Positions 22,261 to 34,199 of a stretch of DNA of 64,000 nucleotides are shown piece by piece. Origin of the DNA: Luzula sylvatica (Eukaryota; Streptophyta; Magnoliopsida; Poales; Juncaceae). Every line of letters begins with the position of its first letter. The stretch's first letter is position 1. The notes beneath the pieces were generated by a model, which saw nothing but the letters and a program-made list of their open reading frames with translations, ran no database searches and had not been told where the DNA came from. The DNA is taken from positions 131,501-195,500 of the forward strand of contig OX326959.1 of the NCBI GenBank assembly GCA_946800325.1. The letters are read 5' to 3'. A program made the position numbers and the translations under genes.

Positions 22261-23686
22261 CTATTGTGCAATGCTAGCTGCCACAGAAGAAGCCGAATCC
22301 GAGTTATTTTTGTCCTCCAAAATCGAAGATAATCCTTTCTCTATTTCAGCAAATACTTGTTCCTTTGGTGCATTCCCATTCACCTAAAAATTCCATACAA
22401 CTCGATATAATTCCAATAAATACATATATTCTGATTAATCAAGTGACAAAGATACGAAATTCGAACCTTGAAGATAACCGATTCATAGATAGAAAGCACG
22501 GACTCAACATTTTGATAGTGAGTTTTCAGCCTCAGTTTCACCTATTCCACCAATTCATTAAATTTCTCTTTTCGTATTTCAAGTTTGAACGAAGTAATTA
22601 TTATTTTACGATATAATAATAATTATAATAATACCTTTTCCTCGGTATCGTCGAAACGTTGTGTGAGCCTCGCTGCAATTTCTTCATTTTCGGGTGGTGA
22701 ATATGTCAAATGGTAAATTTTACCGGTTATTGGATCCAATCTTCTCCCTACTACTCTCTCCACTAATATATCATCACAAACCTAAATAGCAACACCAACA
22801 ATAATATTAATAATTAATAATAATTTTAATAACATGAAATAAAGTAAAAAAAATAAAGAAATAGTTACGTCTAGAAGAATGAAGATGTCGGGTCGGATGC
22901 CGAGATTTTCAAGCGCCATAGCTTGAGAGAGGCTTCGCGGATATCCGTCCAATAACCACCCGTTTTCCTCCACATCCGGATCCGTTAACCTCTTCTTCAC
23001 CATCTTTCATTTTTCAAACACAACACAACACTTTATTCACATTATATTATATTATATTATCAAATTTTATGTGAAATTACATACCATAACGACGATTTCA
23101 TTGGGTACCAACATGCCTTTTTCCATGAATTCTTTCGCTCTTTTCCCGTTTTCCGAACCCGAAGCAATTTCTTCTCTTAATAAATCTCCAGCCGAAATGT
23201 GTACCAATCCATACTGAATTCCAAATATTAAATTATTTCATACTTTTAATTAAAATTAGTCGAAAAGACACGTACTTTAATTTTGATGAGTTCGCACTGC
23301 GTTCCTTTGCCGGATGCTGGAGCCCCAGATATCATCACTTTTAATGGTGGACTCTTTACACCCTCTCCTCTCTAGTAGACAATTAACGAATTTAGGTAAA
23401 AAAAAATAGGAGAAATAAATTGAAATAAGAAGATTGAGACTGAAGAGGAGAAGAATAAGAGCAAGACCTTTGATGCTTGAGGAGGAGGAGTACATGGTGA
23501 TTTGCCTTTTGAGTTGAGAATGAAGCTCGGAAGGTGTTTGTGTTTGTGCCTCAGAGAAGAAGAACCATTAGCAGAAGCTTCGCAACAGATGGAGAAACAC
23601 AGAGAATTATCACGAGGTCTACTAATTGATGGTTTCTCTGTTCTCGAGAGAGAGTAGTGAATGAGACAACCCAAAGAAGCGGCCAT
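22261..23686 (-). CDS. AMK2: Adenylate kinase, chloroplastic (AMK2-like)
   Basis: Seven exons on the minus strand, in order 23686-23468, 23371-23276, 23213-23085, 23003-22869, 22781-22635, 22541-22467 and 22383-22261. All junctions fall between codons and the ORF is 307 residues. The enzyme interconverts ATP + AMP and 2 ADP, here probably in the chloroplast stroma. The first about 65 residues are Ser/Arg/Lys-rich (transit peptide). The P-loop GAPASGKGTQ is at 89-98 (Lys95). The AMP-binding segment follows, then WLLDGYPRSLSQA, the LID region with GRRLDPITGKIYH, and RLTQRFDDTEEKV. The LID lacks zinc-binding cysteines, as expected of long-LID kinases with H-bonded LIDs. The C-terminal tail is low-complexity (Asn/Ser/Ala). 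A (CT)n-rich leader lies at 23691-23715. Confidence 0.96.
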
Positions 23687-23719
23687 GGCCCTTTTCTCTC
23701 TCTCTCTCTCTCTAGAAAA

Positions 23720-24302
23720 AATTGAGGGGTAGAGGAGACTGAGAGGGAGTCAGTGTTTGTGTCGATTGCAGTCAGAGGCAGGCGGAGAAGATTTGATCAA
23801 CAAAACACCAAAAACGGAAACGAGTAAGAAATTCATGGTTGGAAATTTTGAATTTCTGAATCTAAAATTATTTCATAATTAATTACTTTTCCAATTCATT
23901 GTTGGGATTTTACTTTTTTTAGATGAAATAACCCTTTTCTTTTATTTAGGGTTGACAGGGTAATATGTAGAGCCCAAATAAGTTCCAAGAATATAGGCTC
24001 GGACAATTGAAGGCCCAAACAAACAAAAATGAATTTTAATATCGATATTTTTGATGAAAATCTTAATTTCAAATTGAGTGGAATTAATTTAGATGAAAAA
24101 TAGGGTTTAGGGGAGAATTAATTTTTAATGCAGTTAAATTTGAGTTTGTGGTGAAGTTGCAAGTCAGAGTAAACCCCATTTTTATTTTTTGAACATTTCT
24201 CTATTGAAAAACTTTGCCACGATTGTCAAACTTGACCTAGACGTAATTTGGCGTATTTTTTGTTTTCGTAATTTCTGTAGCGAGTCCGAGAAACCTTTCA
24301 TA
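23720..24302. other. Upstream region of the adenylate kinase gene
   Basis: Minus-strand leader and promoter of the adenylate kinase, ending at the 8-bp target duplication of the hAT-like element. No ORF or clear TATA box is seen. Confidence 0.4.
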
Positions 24303-24310
24303 CTTTGATC

Positions 24311-24842
24311 CAATGTTACAGAAATCGCTAGGCGCTAGTCGGGCGGACGGACACCGTCTAGCGCCTATAGAGATTAATCGGGAATTAATCGGATCTAGAC
24401 GGATTTGTAATTTTACATAATTTTTGTCATTTTTTTAATTTTTATATATTATAATTTGTGCTATAATTTTTTATACTAAAAATAATGTATATTGATTTAT
24501 TTAAAACAACGTCCAAACAAATCATAACATGAAATCTACATATTAATTTATTTAAAACAACGTCCAAACAAATTATAACATGAAATCTACAAAATAACAT
24601 TAATAAAAATTCAAATAAATCACAAAATAAAATTACTAAAAATAGAAATTAAAAAAAAAATGGGTTGTGGGTTTTTTTTTTTTTTTTTAAAATTAAGTGG
24701 CCTGGGCGGGCCTAGACGGAATTATGCGGGCCTAGGCGCTATTTAGGCAGGCCTAGGGGGAATTCCGCCTAGACAGAAACGACTAGGCTAAACCTTGACG
24801 TTTTCCCGGCGCCTAGCGCCTAGGCCGATTTTTAGAACAATG
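24311..24842. mobile_element. 532-bp hAT-like non-autonomous element built on a GGCGCCTAG word
   Basis: The left end CAATGTTACAGAAATCG and the inverted right end CATTGTTCTAAAAATCG are flanked by a perfect 8-bp repeat CTTTGATC (24303-24310 and 24843-24850). An 8-bp TSD with CA(A/T)TG ends fits the hAT superfamily. Both subterminal regions consist of degenerate repeats: GCTAGGCGCTAG, GGCGGACGG and CTAGCGCC on the left, and GGGCCTAGACGG, GGGCCTAGGCGC and CGGCGCCTAGCGCCTAGG on the right. The middle is AT-rich and holds a 55-bp direct repeat (ATTTATTTAAAACAACGTCC, near 24493 and 24544). No ORF. Confidence 0.85.
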
Positions 24843-24850
24843 CTTTGATC

Positions 24851-26590
24851 ACATTTTATTTCTTTTTCGTACAAGTTAATATACCTCATTTGTTAACAGT
24901 GAATAATAAAAAATAAAAATAAAAACTCCCCCTAATGTTATTTGGTATTTTCCCATTTTAAATTAAATATTTTCTGTGATAGTTAGATTTGTTGTATCTT
25001 AATTAAAATAATTCATGTTTTTAATTTTCAAAATTTATGATACAAATTATAATTAGTAAATATCACAAAATTCTTCTATTTCAGTACGAAACATTATTTT
25101 CATAAAATATGTACATGAAGTTTTTTAACAACATAAATGTATAAATTTTTAGTTTGAAATTGTTTTTTTTTTTTTTTTTTTTGAAATGTTTAGAGTGGGA
25201 TTTATTGTCCCACTTCTAAGCACTTATGTATTTCATCTAAAAAATATTTTTTTACATCTTTTACATATCTCATATTTTCCTTTTTTCTCTATATTATCTT
25301 TTTTTCCTTTTATATTTTCATTATTGTAAAAGCCTATTTTACACACCAAAAAGAAAACAAATTCCCTATCCTTCTTGAAATTGTTTTTGAAATCTCTTCT
25401 ATTATAAATTCTTTTATATTATAAATGATATAATTTCCAAATAAATAATATAATATCATTATTTAGTGTTCTCATAAAATATCAATAATATAGTAGTTTA
25501 TTCATGTATTATACACATATTTTGTTCACATCATATAAAAGTATATAAGTCTTAAGTAGCATGAAATAATAATAAATGATGTTAATATTATAATTTAGCT
25601 TACATATAGTATACTACAATATATCTTCACATAGAAGATGCAAAGACAAGTGTACTAAAAAAATTAATATTCCCAAAAAAGCATATACATGCATTAATTA
25701 ATTGGAGGTGAAAGTTATTATTTGTAATAATTATTGAATATAAGAAATAAAGATTTTTTGAAGAACAAAAATGTATAAATCTTGTGTGTCAAAAGAAAAT
25801 TTAACAAAACTCTTATATTATTTGCCATGTGGAGAGTGCATTCAATATTGATCGTTTGATTTTAATCATACGGTTTAGATTCAACATATCAAACATGACA
25901 TGGCAATATCATAGATGACATGACTCAAGGAGATTGCTTAAAAGTTAGTGTAAAATAATGACAAGCAAATGACTACATCAAATATGATCTTCAAAAAATC
26001 TAGTAAAAAAATTAATTGATGAGATCAAATAATATCACAAAATCTAATATTGAAAAATAATACATACAAATGACCACACAAATTATATGTATTACAAAAT
26101 CAAATATGAAATTAACGTGTAGGATGAAGCCACATCACACAATCCAATGATTAATAATTGTATAAAACAATGATGATGTGACTTCATGAGAATGCATATA
26201 GATGGGTGCAAAATAAGAGGGTGGGTAAATTAGTCTATGTTACTTCACAAATTCCCTTAAAAATAGCGGTATTACGTATTTAACCTCACAAATTCCCTTA
26301 CATTAGCCGAACGAAGGGAAACGATTCGTTTCGAAACTGATTTGTTCCTCATGTCACGCGTGTAAAGAGCTGAAGAGAACGACTCTTTTCCAATTTACCA
26401 AATTTATAGTTGAAACATTTGTCCTGTTTGTTAGTTGGATGCATATTTATTTATGACAGGGATAAAAAGAGGGATAATTTATGTAATTGAACTCCTAAAT
26501 TGCTGCTACTTTTGTGTTCAAAAGCTTCGCAATTGTCAATTGTATTCTCTGTCCCTCGTCTAATTTCGAGAAACCGGCTTAGGATTACGA
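24851..26590. other. AT-rich intergenic DNA and promoter of the small gene at 26606
   Basis: Mostly AT-rich low-complexity DNA with poly-T runs near 25160-25180. The repeat copy at 25850-26235 is listed separately. A phrase CACAAATTCCCTTA occurs at 26246 and again at 26284. From about 26290 the composition becomes less AT-rich, suggesting promoter and leader of the ORF at 26606. Confidence 0.4.
25850..26235. repeat. Dispersed repeat, copy 2 (first copy at 9660-10035)
   Basis: It matches 9660-10035 in the same orientation, sharing ATGATCTTCAAAAAATCTA, GCCACATCACA, GATGATGTG and a terminal GGGTGGGTAAAT-like end. It is non-coding and probably an old transposon copy; the ends are not defined. 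Confidence 0.6.
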
Positions 26591-26605
26591 TTGAATTCCG
26601 ATTTA

Positions 26606-26908
26606 ATGGAGGATGAAATGAAGATTGGTCTACCTACTCAATTCTCAATCGAAGGCGAGCAGTTGCGAGCAATGAATCATCAAGATTACTATTGTCTAAT
26701 AGAGCCAACAATACTCGTCGTCATGCCAATTGTGTTCAAGCTCTCCAACTTCTCGGGAGAGGATCTTTCTGATCTTTGTGATCTTTTCAAAAATCCGAAT
26801 AATAGAGGGCATTTCATGGGTCTACCCGATGAAATGCGTCTTACTTGGCTACGCGCCATGATCCAAACCGAGAGATTGGAGAAGAACCTCAGGAAGATGG
26901 TTATGTAA
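26606..26908 (+). CDS. Small protein of unknown function, 100 residues
   Basis: The ORF from the first ATG (26606) to TAA at 26906-26908 encodes 100 residues, starting MEDEMKIGLPTQ. It has no signal peptide or membrane segment. It is rich in Leu/Met and looks helical, with an acidic stretch GEDLSDLCDLFKNPNN (about 48-63), then FMGLPDEMRLTWLRAM and a basic C-terminus (EKNLRKMVM). Codon use and the leader (CT-rich, 26530-26600) look genic. I do not recognise the family. It could be a complete small gene or the single surviving exon of a larger one. It sits between the adenylate kinase and the receptor kinase genes, both on the other strand. Confidence 0.5.
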   Translation: MEDEMKIGLPTQFSIEGEQLRAMNHQDYYCLIEPTILVVMPIVFKLSNFSGEDLSDLCDLFKNPNNRGHFMGLPDEMRLTWLRAMIQTERLEKNLRKMVM

Positions 26909-27759
26909 CCTCAACTCAACAAATAATTATTATTAAAGCAAGAGTTTTACATATACACTTTTCTTTTTTTCAAAAATTACATAATCTCAATATATTTTCT
27001 CTTTACAAATTACGAACAACCTAATCTTTCAAACATGGGTTTATTGAGGGGAGGGGATAACTCCTAAATCTTATATTATAAGCCAGCTAATCTCAAATCT
27101 AAAAGTATTAAATAAGGCTATCTATTTTATTCTTCGTCTTAAATTTGGCCTTATTTCTTGGAATAGTGTGATTTCACGTTCACCTATCGTCACATACTTT
27201 TCCACCAACTTTTTCCAGGTCAAATTTGGAAACCAACTGTATTATTATTAATAATAATTAATAATTAATGATAACAATAATAATAAACAGATTAAATCCA
27301 TATAAATAAACTACTGGATCTCCTTTTAAAATTCATGAAATAGAAAAAAGGGCAACCAGTATCTCATGGGATCATGCATAAGGTCATAAATTGGCAATTA
27401 AGGACAACCATATGATATCTTTGCTTCAATAATTAATTAACAACAATAGTTTAGGAACAAATATATTGTAATTCGTTGCTTGCATGTTAAGTTTCTTAGA
27501 AAATGAAATATCACAAAATTAAACTAATAATAATTACAATTTTCAACATCTCATATCCTAATAATATTTTTTTGTTTACTTTAAAAAAAATTGTTTACTT
27601 TATATACATGTATTATATTGTTAAATGTTAACCTGTCCTACATTTCTATAAACATTAAATATTACAAAAAAATCATAACAAATCCAAAAAATATCAAATA
27701 AATCTATTGACACTCCACACCACGACACCAACCACCCAAAAATATTTGTTAGTGTCGAG
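26909..27759. other. Intergenic, 3' sides of two convergent genes
   Basis: 3' flank of the small ORF and of the receptor kinase, AT-rich with ATT/TAA runs near 27241-27290. No gene or clear repeat is seen. Confidence 0.4.
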
Positions 27760-30105
27760 TTATAGATTCGAGTCGAGTCGCAACGAGTTGCGATGCTGAT
27801 CACTCTGGCTCGGAAAACCCCATTCCAGTTCATAAGGGCTGGCGGAACTGTTGCTCTCTTCCACTTCCACCACCACATCGACCATCTCCTCATCGTCCTC
27901 TTCCTCTTCACAGAGGCTCAGGGCCCACTCTAGTTCCATTACTATTTCTCTCATTGCCGGTCTCGCACTCCCCCGAGCCCGCACACACTGCACCGCTAAT
28001 TTCAAAATCCTTTCGAGAGCCTTCTCCTCTCTGAGATCCCTAATCGGGACCTTGTTGTCTATCAATCGCCTTATCTCACCGGCCTCTACTATCGGCACGA
28101 CATACTCTGCGATATGGCACGGATCCTCGTCATTGTCTTCCGTTCTGACTACCGCTCTCATTCCGGTTATTATTTCCAATAGAACGACACCGAAACTATA
28201 CACATCACTTTTCACCGTTAACTCTTGAATCCTGTAATACTCCGGGTCAATGTATCCTATTGTCCCCGCTGCCGTCGCTTCCGCACCGGTCCTCGTCATG
28301 GATAGTCCGAAATCGGACACCTTAGCCATCCAATTGTTGTCGAGTAAAATATTTGACGGTTTAATATCACGATGAATTATCCCCGGCACGGCATACGAGT
28401 GCAAGTATTCGATACCTCGAGCCGCATCCAAGGCTATGCTAATCCTCGTACTCCACAAAGCGAAAAGAGGCGATGAATCTGAGGAAGGAGTGCCGTGCAA
28501 ATATTTGTGAAGCGTGCCGTTTTCCATGTATTCGACGACCAATAAACGCTCTCCGCGTTCTTCGCAGAACCCTATCAAACGGACGAGGTTTTTGTGGTTG
28601 ACGCGAGAAAGGAGAGCTAATTCGGATAAGAAAGCTGTCTCGGCATGACGGCGACGACGACGATGAGCTCTTTTTACGGCAACTTGACGACCATCTGGCA
28701 GAACGCCCCAATAAACCGTACCGTATCCGCCCGATCCTATTGAATTCCCCTCTGCAAAGTAGTCCGTGGCACGATTCAAGGTCCGCAGTGAGAACTCCGT
28801 GCACCCGAGTCCCGCTTTTGTTATTATCGTGACTGGTTTGATGGCGTTCATTCGGCCCGGGTCAATTATACTACTGGGATCAAACTTGTTTTTTTCGTCT
28901 CGCCTTTGTTTAATCTTGACCAATCCAAAAATTAAGATCAGCACTGAAATTAAAAATGCCGTGCCAGCAATTCCAACCACCATGTAAACAATTCTTTTCT
29001 TGCCATTTGGAGAAGGAGTGTCTGGAAGAGTAGTAATATTTACATGGCTACTTGCTATTAAACTTATTTTGCACGATTTGCAAATCACGAAATTTTCCAC
29101 GCTGCACATATTTGCCGAATCTCCAACAATTCCACACCCGCAACTCTCTTCCGGTACGCAGATGCCAGGCACGGAACGGTTATAGACCAAATTATTCGAT
29201 CCAAAATTCTTGTTACCCCAACAAACAACAGAGAAATTCGACATTAGCACACCGCACACCGAATTGCCCTTTGCCTCGATGGATACAAACTCGATCTCAA
29301 CCGCCCAATCAGGAAGCTTCGCATCTTCGCCCCAGCATTCTACAGTACCGTTCGAAGTTAAAATGCAGGTTAGGTTCGTACCGAGTGTCATCGATATCAA
29401 ATCGGACGGTATGTTATCCAATTTGGGCGCACCAACCCCCCAACAAGTCAAGTTACCACCGGTAGTAACCGCACAAGCATGGGTAGACCCCGTAGCTAAA
29501 ATCGTAAAATTTCCAACCGGCTCATTTCCGACTATACCGTCGTCTTCACCGAAACATTTAATCTCATTATGGATCGTAATACCGCAAAGAAAATCCATAC
29601 CAACCGAAATTGACGTAAAATTTACCTCTTCTGGAATGGCCATGTCGCTCCATTCCCAGCATTCGGTCTTGCGGGAAACACCTGTCAGGCCACAGACATG
29701 ATAATCTCCTGCCGTAACGGCCTGTAAAGGACCCGAATAGACAATTTGACCATCAAGAGGGCCCGGCTCGTCGGAGAAGGACCACCATCGCATCGAGCCG
29801 TTGCCACCTGGCGTTGAGGTGATGCCACATAAAAACTCCTCTCCGGATGCGACGGCTGAGTATTGAGTGAAACTGGAGCCGGTGTAAGTGGTGCTGGACG
29901 AAAATGATTTCTTGATTCTGTGAGGGAGGGTCGTGCAGATTAGGTCAGAGTTTTTAGAGGAAGAAGAAAAGGGTACGAGAGTGCAAATGATGGTGCCGTT
30001 GGAGACGTGAGAAATGGCGAGGGTGGAGAAAGGGGCAGAAAGAGAAGAAGGGATTGAGAGGAAGGCGATTAGGAGAAGAAAAGGAGTGATGAAGAATCGA
30101 TGCAT
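27760..30105 (-). CDS. CCR4: CRINKLY4-related receptor-like kinase (CCR4-like)
   Basis: An intronless 781-residue ORF. Residues 1-23 are a signal peptide. The ectodomain to about 310 contains CRINKLY repeats: short segments with G-x-x-x-x-C-x-(I/L/V) and CWG (for example CGI/ECW, CGI/KCF, CAV/TCW, CIL/ECW, CGV/VCW) expected to form a beta-propeller. A Cys-rich patch (about 316-345, CVPEESCGCG to CKSC) follows, in the place of the TNFR-like region. One membrane helix spans 372-396. The cytoplasmic Ser/Thr kinase (about 450-730) has glycine loop GSGGYG (457-462), Lys478, HRD with Asp580, DFG 598-600 and DPE 620-622, so it should be an active RD kinase. A Glu/Asp/Val-rich tail follows. CCR4 is the best fit by neighbourhood as well as sequence; CCR1-3 are alternatives. 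Such kinases act at the plasma membrane in cell-surface signalling. Confidence 0.93.
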   Translation of the reverse strand: MHRFFITPFLLLIAFLSIPSSLSAPFSTLAISHVSNGTIICTLVPFSSSSKNSDLICTTLPHRIKKSFSSSTTYTGSSFTQYSAVASGEEFLCGITSTPGGNGSMRWWSFSDEPGPLDGQIVYSGPLQAVTAGDYHVCGLTGVSRKTECWEWSDMAIPEEVNFTSISVGMDFLCGITIHNEIKCFGEDDGIVGNEPVGNFTILATGSTHACAVTTGGNLTCWGVGAPKLDNIPSDLISMTLGTNLTCILTSNGTVECWGEDAKLPDWAVEIEFVSIEAKGNSVCGVLMSNFSVVCWGNKNFGSNNLVYNRSVPGICVPEESCGCGIVGDSANMCSVENFVICKSCKISLIASSHVNITTLPDTPSPNGKKRIVYMVVGIAGTAFLISVLILIFGLVKIKQRRDEKNKFDPSSIIDPGRMNAIKPVTIITKAGLGCTEFSLRTLNRATDYFAEGNSIGSGGYGTVYWGVLPDGRQVAVKRAHRRRRRHAETAFLSELALLSRVNHKNLVRLIGFCEERGERLLVVEYMENGTLHKYLHGTPSSDSSPLFALWSTRISIALDAARGIEYLHSYAVPGIIHRDIKPSNILLDNNWMAKVSDFGLSMTRTGAEATAAGTIGYIDPEYYRIQELTVKSDVYSFGVVLLEIITGMRAVVRTEDNDEDPCHIAEYVVPIVEAGEIRRLIDNKVPIRDLREEKALERILKLAVQCVRARGSARPAMREIVMELEWALSLCEEEEDDEEMVDVVVEVEESNSSASPYELEWGFPSQSDQHRNSLRLDSNL

Positions 30106-30251
30106 TGATCAGGTTTGGTTAGGATTTGTGTTTGTGTTTGCGTAGGGAGACAGAGAGAAGGAGAGACATTATTGAGATTTGAGGGAGAGAGAGAGATGGC
30201 GTATTGAGACTTTTTATGTTAGGTATATATGAACTTAGAAATTGAAATTGA

Positions 30252-30262
30252 TTTATATATAA
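30252..30262 (-). promoter_or_regulatory. Possible TATA box of the receptor kinase gene
   Basis: Read on the minus strand, TTATATATAAATC lies about 150 bp upstream of the kinase start codon. A GA-rich leader (30140-30195 on the plus strand) follows it. This is by position and sequence only. Confidence 0.35.
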
Positions 30263-31650
30263 CTATTCTCGCTCTTGTTGGTTTGAATTTGAGGGAGTCT
30301 TATGACTGTGTATGGTCCATGGGTGCACTTTAAATATCGAAAGAGAAGAGAAATGATCGATTTGCTACAGACATCACCACATCATTCCATTATATCATTT
30401 TCATACATTTTGATTTCATTGCAATTTTATGCCGATAATTTTGATAATTTTGGAGTAGAATTGAAATAGTTTGTAAATTAATAGGGCACAGAAAATCCAC
30501 GAAAGTGAAGTGAAGTAAAGGAAGGGAAAATGGGAGGAGAAAAGGCGAGCGGAACGCGGCCAGCATCGGTTTGACCAGCAAGCTAACAATTGAATTGAAA
30601 TCACTCCGACTCCGACTCGGTCCATTTTCAAATTTGAATTGCCTTTTATCAAGTAAGTCTCCCCTATTTTGGATGTTAACCATCTCCATTGTCTACTCTA
30701 CACTATTCTTCCAAACATATTTTCACGTACGTACGTTACCATACAATCAGATAAAATATAATTATATTTAAAATTTTCGTGTAGTTTATATTTCGTTTTC
30801 ATGCAATTATAATGTATCATATTTATAATGTCTAATTCAAAGGTACGTGGATACCAGCTAATTAATTGTTTATTTTCTCAAGTAATAAGAATGATACGAT
30901 ACAATATATTCCTCCTCGAGAGTTTATTTTTTTCTGCCTCGACTATTTCTGAAAATAAATAAGTCATAACTTTTTATATTCTATTCTTACATGATGTAGA
31001 TTAAAACTAATATAGTTTTTTCACTGAGAATCTTAGTACGATGTGGATGTGGATTCCATGCAAATTGCAGATCATGTGGCAACAATGGCCAACGTATATT
31101 TTGTTTGTTTATCAAGCATTCAAGCCAAAACCTTTGTACGTGTCCAAATTGCAGATGTCATGTACCAACAATTAAATGACAACTCAATCAATGGGTGTTT
31201 TCTTTTCTTTTTCTTTTTTTAAATGGAGATGATTCAGTCATTGTTGTTATCTTGACAGTTAAAATCCACAAAATTTAAATATTCAATCATATAAAAAAAT
31301 ATTCAACAACGAGAGAAATAATCAATATCATTGATTCATTCAGGTAATATATACCAAAAAAAAACAGAAATGTAAAAAAAACATGAGTTATATAATGAAT
31401 GAGAGCATCATAAATGAACCGATTAAGTTGATAAATCAAAATAAAGCACATTAAATAACAATAGACTTGATCAATGAAACCAACATGAACATGCAATAAA
31501 TTGTACAATTGGTTTGACCCTTTCGTTATAATGAAAGCCACCCATATTCAAAACCTGTCAACAAAAAAAAAAAAAAAAAAAAAAAAAAACAATGAAACGA
31601 ACATGTCATTTGATAATCGATATGAACATGACATAATATTTACAAAATAA
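30263..31650. other. Intergenic, no gene seen
   Basis: Upstream side of the receptor kinase. Contains a poly-A run of about 27 at 31564-31590 and a short duplication (AAATTGCAGAT near 31062 and 31147). No coding region is supported. Confidence 0.4.
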
Positions 31651-31659
31651 AATATATTT

Positions 31660-32140
31660 TAAAAAATTTGAACTGGGAAGGAACTATTTTTACATGTTTT
31701 ATATCCAACATACCGGCATTCATAGTTAAAAAGACTCGACAAGTAATCATGTTTTCAAAAATATACTCCAAAACTAACCTAATTTTTAAAATCCGATACC
31801 ACCTGATTTTAAAATCCGGTGGCTTAACTAGATTAAATACCTCCCATTTGAGTTGCACATGAATTTAGAATTTTATAAATCCTTTGAAAGAATTCAATTA
31901 TATAAACTACTTGATATTTTCAGATTTTACCATTATATTTTCTATGTATTAATTAACATATTTTATTAACGTGATAATACATGTCATATAATTAAGGATT
32001 AATTAATATAAAATTAACTTTGATTTGAGTTCATGAATTTGAATTGATATAAACTAATTTTTAATTGTATATTTATTGAATTATAAAATTAATTAAGTGT
32101 GTTGATTAGAATATAGATAATTTTGTGTGAAATCTTGGTG
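31660..32140. repeat. Dispersed inverted-repeat family, copy A
   Basis: It matches 45915-46400 in order: TCAAAAAATATACTCC-like, CCAAAACTAA, CACCTGATTTTAAAA, AATCCGG, then CAGATTTTACC, TTCTATGT, TTAATTAACA and GATAATACATG-like words. The 3' part matches the arms of the foldback at 34200-34712. It is non-coding, with ends not precisely defined. Confidence 0.55.
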
Positions 32141-32204
32141 CAATGTAAAATTACACTTTATTTGGTTCCGCATGGGCCTTAAAGAAATGTGGAAATATTA
32201 ATTT

Positions 32205-32440
32205 ATCCCAGGATTTCCCCAACACATTCCCTATATTTTATTTAACAAATTTAATTAGCATGATAATTTTAAAAATATATAATTAACAATTAATTTATAT
32301 TAATTGGTATATATTAATTCAAATGAATGTTCATTGTAAGTTAATTAATTATTAATTATTTGATATGTGTTAATTATCATGTTAATTAATATATTAATTA
32401 GTAAATAGTGATGTGGTGGTAAAATTTGGAGATCTCTAAA
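32205..32440. repeat. Dispersed inverted-repeat family, copy B
   Basis: The left arm (ACAAATTTAATTAGCATGAT) and right arm (ATCATGTTAATTAATATATT) are inverted relatives. The right end GGTAAAATTTGGAGATCTC matches, inverted, the left end of the foldback at 34200 (CTCCAAATTTTACC). It is very AT-rich and non-coding. Confidence 0.5.
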
Positions 32441-33382
32441 TATGTAGTAAGGTTGATTTTTTTGACCGGGTTTAATAAACCCGTGGTTTTTCCTGTTTTA
32501 TTAAATCATTTGATTAAAAGTTGAATTGACTGGTTAATTTAACTAAATTAAAAAAAATCAGATGGTACCGAATTTTTAAAATAAGTTTTGGTGATAATTT
32601 TTAAAATAGGAATAGGAATAGGATAAAAAACGACACGACATTATCAAACTTCAAGTTCAGATTCATGTTTTTTTTCATGTACTCTTTAAGTTTTTGATGA
32701 GAAAATGAGGCCTGGATTTGAGCCGTTGATCTTTTAGGACCCACACAGATCATGCCTGATCGGTCACCATACAGGCCACACATGCAGCTTGCCACAAAGA
32801 AATATTACTCGAGAAAAAAAGCTGTATGAATTCGTAAATGAAATAAAAATAAATAAAAAGAAAAAAGGTAGAAAAAAGTTCTCTGGAATAATTGGGATTG
32901 AGTGAGTAGTGAGTGCAAATATGTAACAAAATCCTGCATTGTGTAAAAGTGCAAATATGAAATAATTCATTGCCTAATATATTCTCACCGAAATATGTAA
33001 CAAAATCCTGCATTGTGTAAAAATTTGAAAATTACAACTCTTTGATTACTCGTTACATATAAATGAATGAATCAATAAAAAATAAAATGAAAATATATAT
33101 ATTTGTCCGCGCTCTATCCAAACTTTTATATTCAAAATTCTTTTAGTCATCGACTTTGAAAAAATAGTGTTCCGATTCCGACATATATCTTATTCGGATT
33201 TTTGTATTGTCGAGGAAGGGTTCAAATGGTCTTGAAAATTCTTGGCTTTTGTTTTGAGATATACTAATAATTAATTGTCAATTTTGGGGAAGAAATGGCA
33301 AATCACAAAATCGTTTCGAATATTGACTTTGTTTTTTTTTTTTTATTAACAAATAACTAATGATGGTACAAAAGAAATTAGA
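32441..33382. other. Intergenic, with a 30-bp local duplication
   Basis: The phrase AATATGTAACAAAATCCTGC occurs at about 32918 and again at about 32994, each time followed by ATTGTGTAAAA. No gene is supported. The F/Y/I-rich minus-strand ORFs between 32750 and 33013 are low-complexity. Confidence 0.4.
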
Positions 33383-33420
33383 ATTCATATTCATATTCAT
33401 ATTCATATTCATATTCATAT
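33383..33420 (+). repeat. Microsatellite (TTCATA)n
   Basis: About six copies of TTCATA. The minus-strand ORF at 33278-33478 with a Met-Asn run is produced by this repeat and is not a gene. Confidence 0.9.
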
Positions 33421-34199
33421 GCTCTCGAGCCCCACCCCCAAGATTTGGAGTTGCTAGTTGACAAGCAAGTAGCAACAAGATATTATTATATGGATAATTA
33501 TACCGTACCCTTCATTTCTCACCATATTCTTTATATTACCAATTAACCAATAATTAGTATTAATTAATATGGTAATCAATAAAAAATACATTCGATTAAC
33601 ATTTAATTGATATTAATTAAGAAGTATTAATGTATATGCATTTTAATTATATATTAATTAACTGTTAAAGAAATGTCTTTTTATTAATTATTTCAATAAT
33701 TAATCATTAATTAGAGAATAGAATAGAGGGTGTTTGAGGGAAATGAGGTGTATTGTATATGGCCTCTTATTATATTAATATATACATATTTTAGAAGTTG
33801 GACTTTTTGACTTGGATATATCGTAGGTATGATATTGTAGATATTAATATATTCACATGTTTCCAACTAGGAGATAAACGTGTTTAGTTCGTTTACATAT
33901 TTATTCTTATGTATAAACTTGATAAAATTTCCTGTTCCACAAGCTGCCACGTCATCAAAGCTTTACATTTTTTTTTTTTTTTTTTTTGTGGTTTTGACCG
34001 TGTATTCTCTGTGTTGTTCTAAATGGATGATGAATTTTGGCTACAACAGTTCCACATGCACCAAGAGAGAGATATACCATGTCAGCCTTCTCGGTCCACG
34101 ATGTACCGTCTCTATTCAAATTATTCCGGGTTAAAATATATATGTTCGTCTTTCTATATTTTCCAACATCTCAAACTGTGCCGACACGTGTAAAAAAAA

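Noticed and set aside
27851..29701. Several long plus- and minus-strand ORFs inside the receptor kinase
   Set aside because: They are other-frame shadows of the intact 781-residue kinase gene.
33510..33745. TIR element around 33510-33745
   Set aside because: The ends are only loosely inverted (CATTTC and GAAATG-like words) and no target duplication was found.
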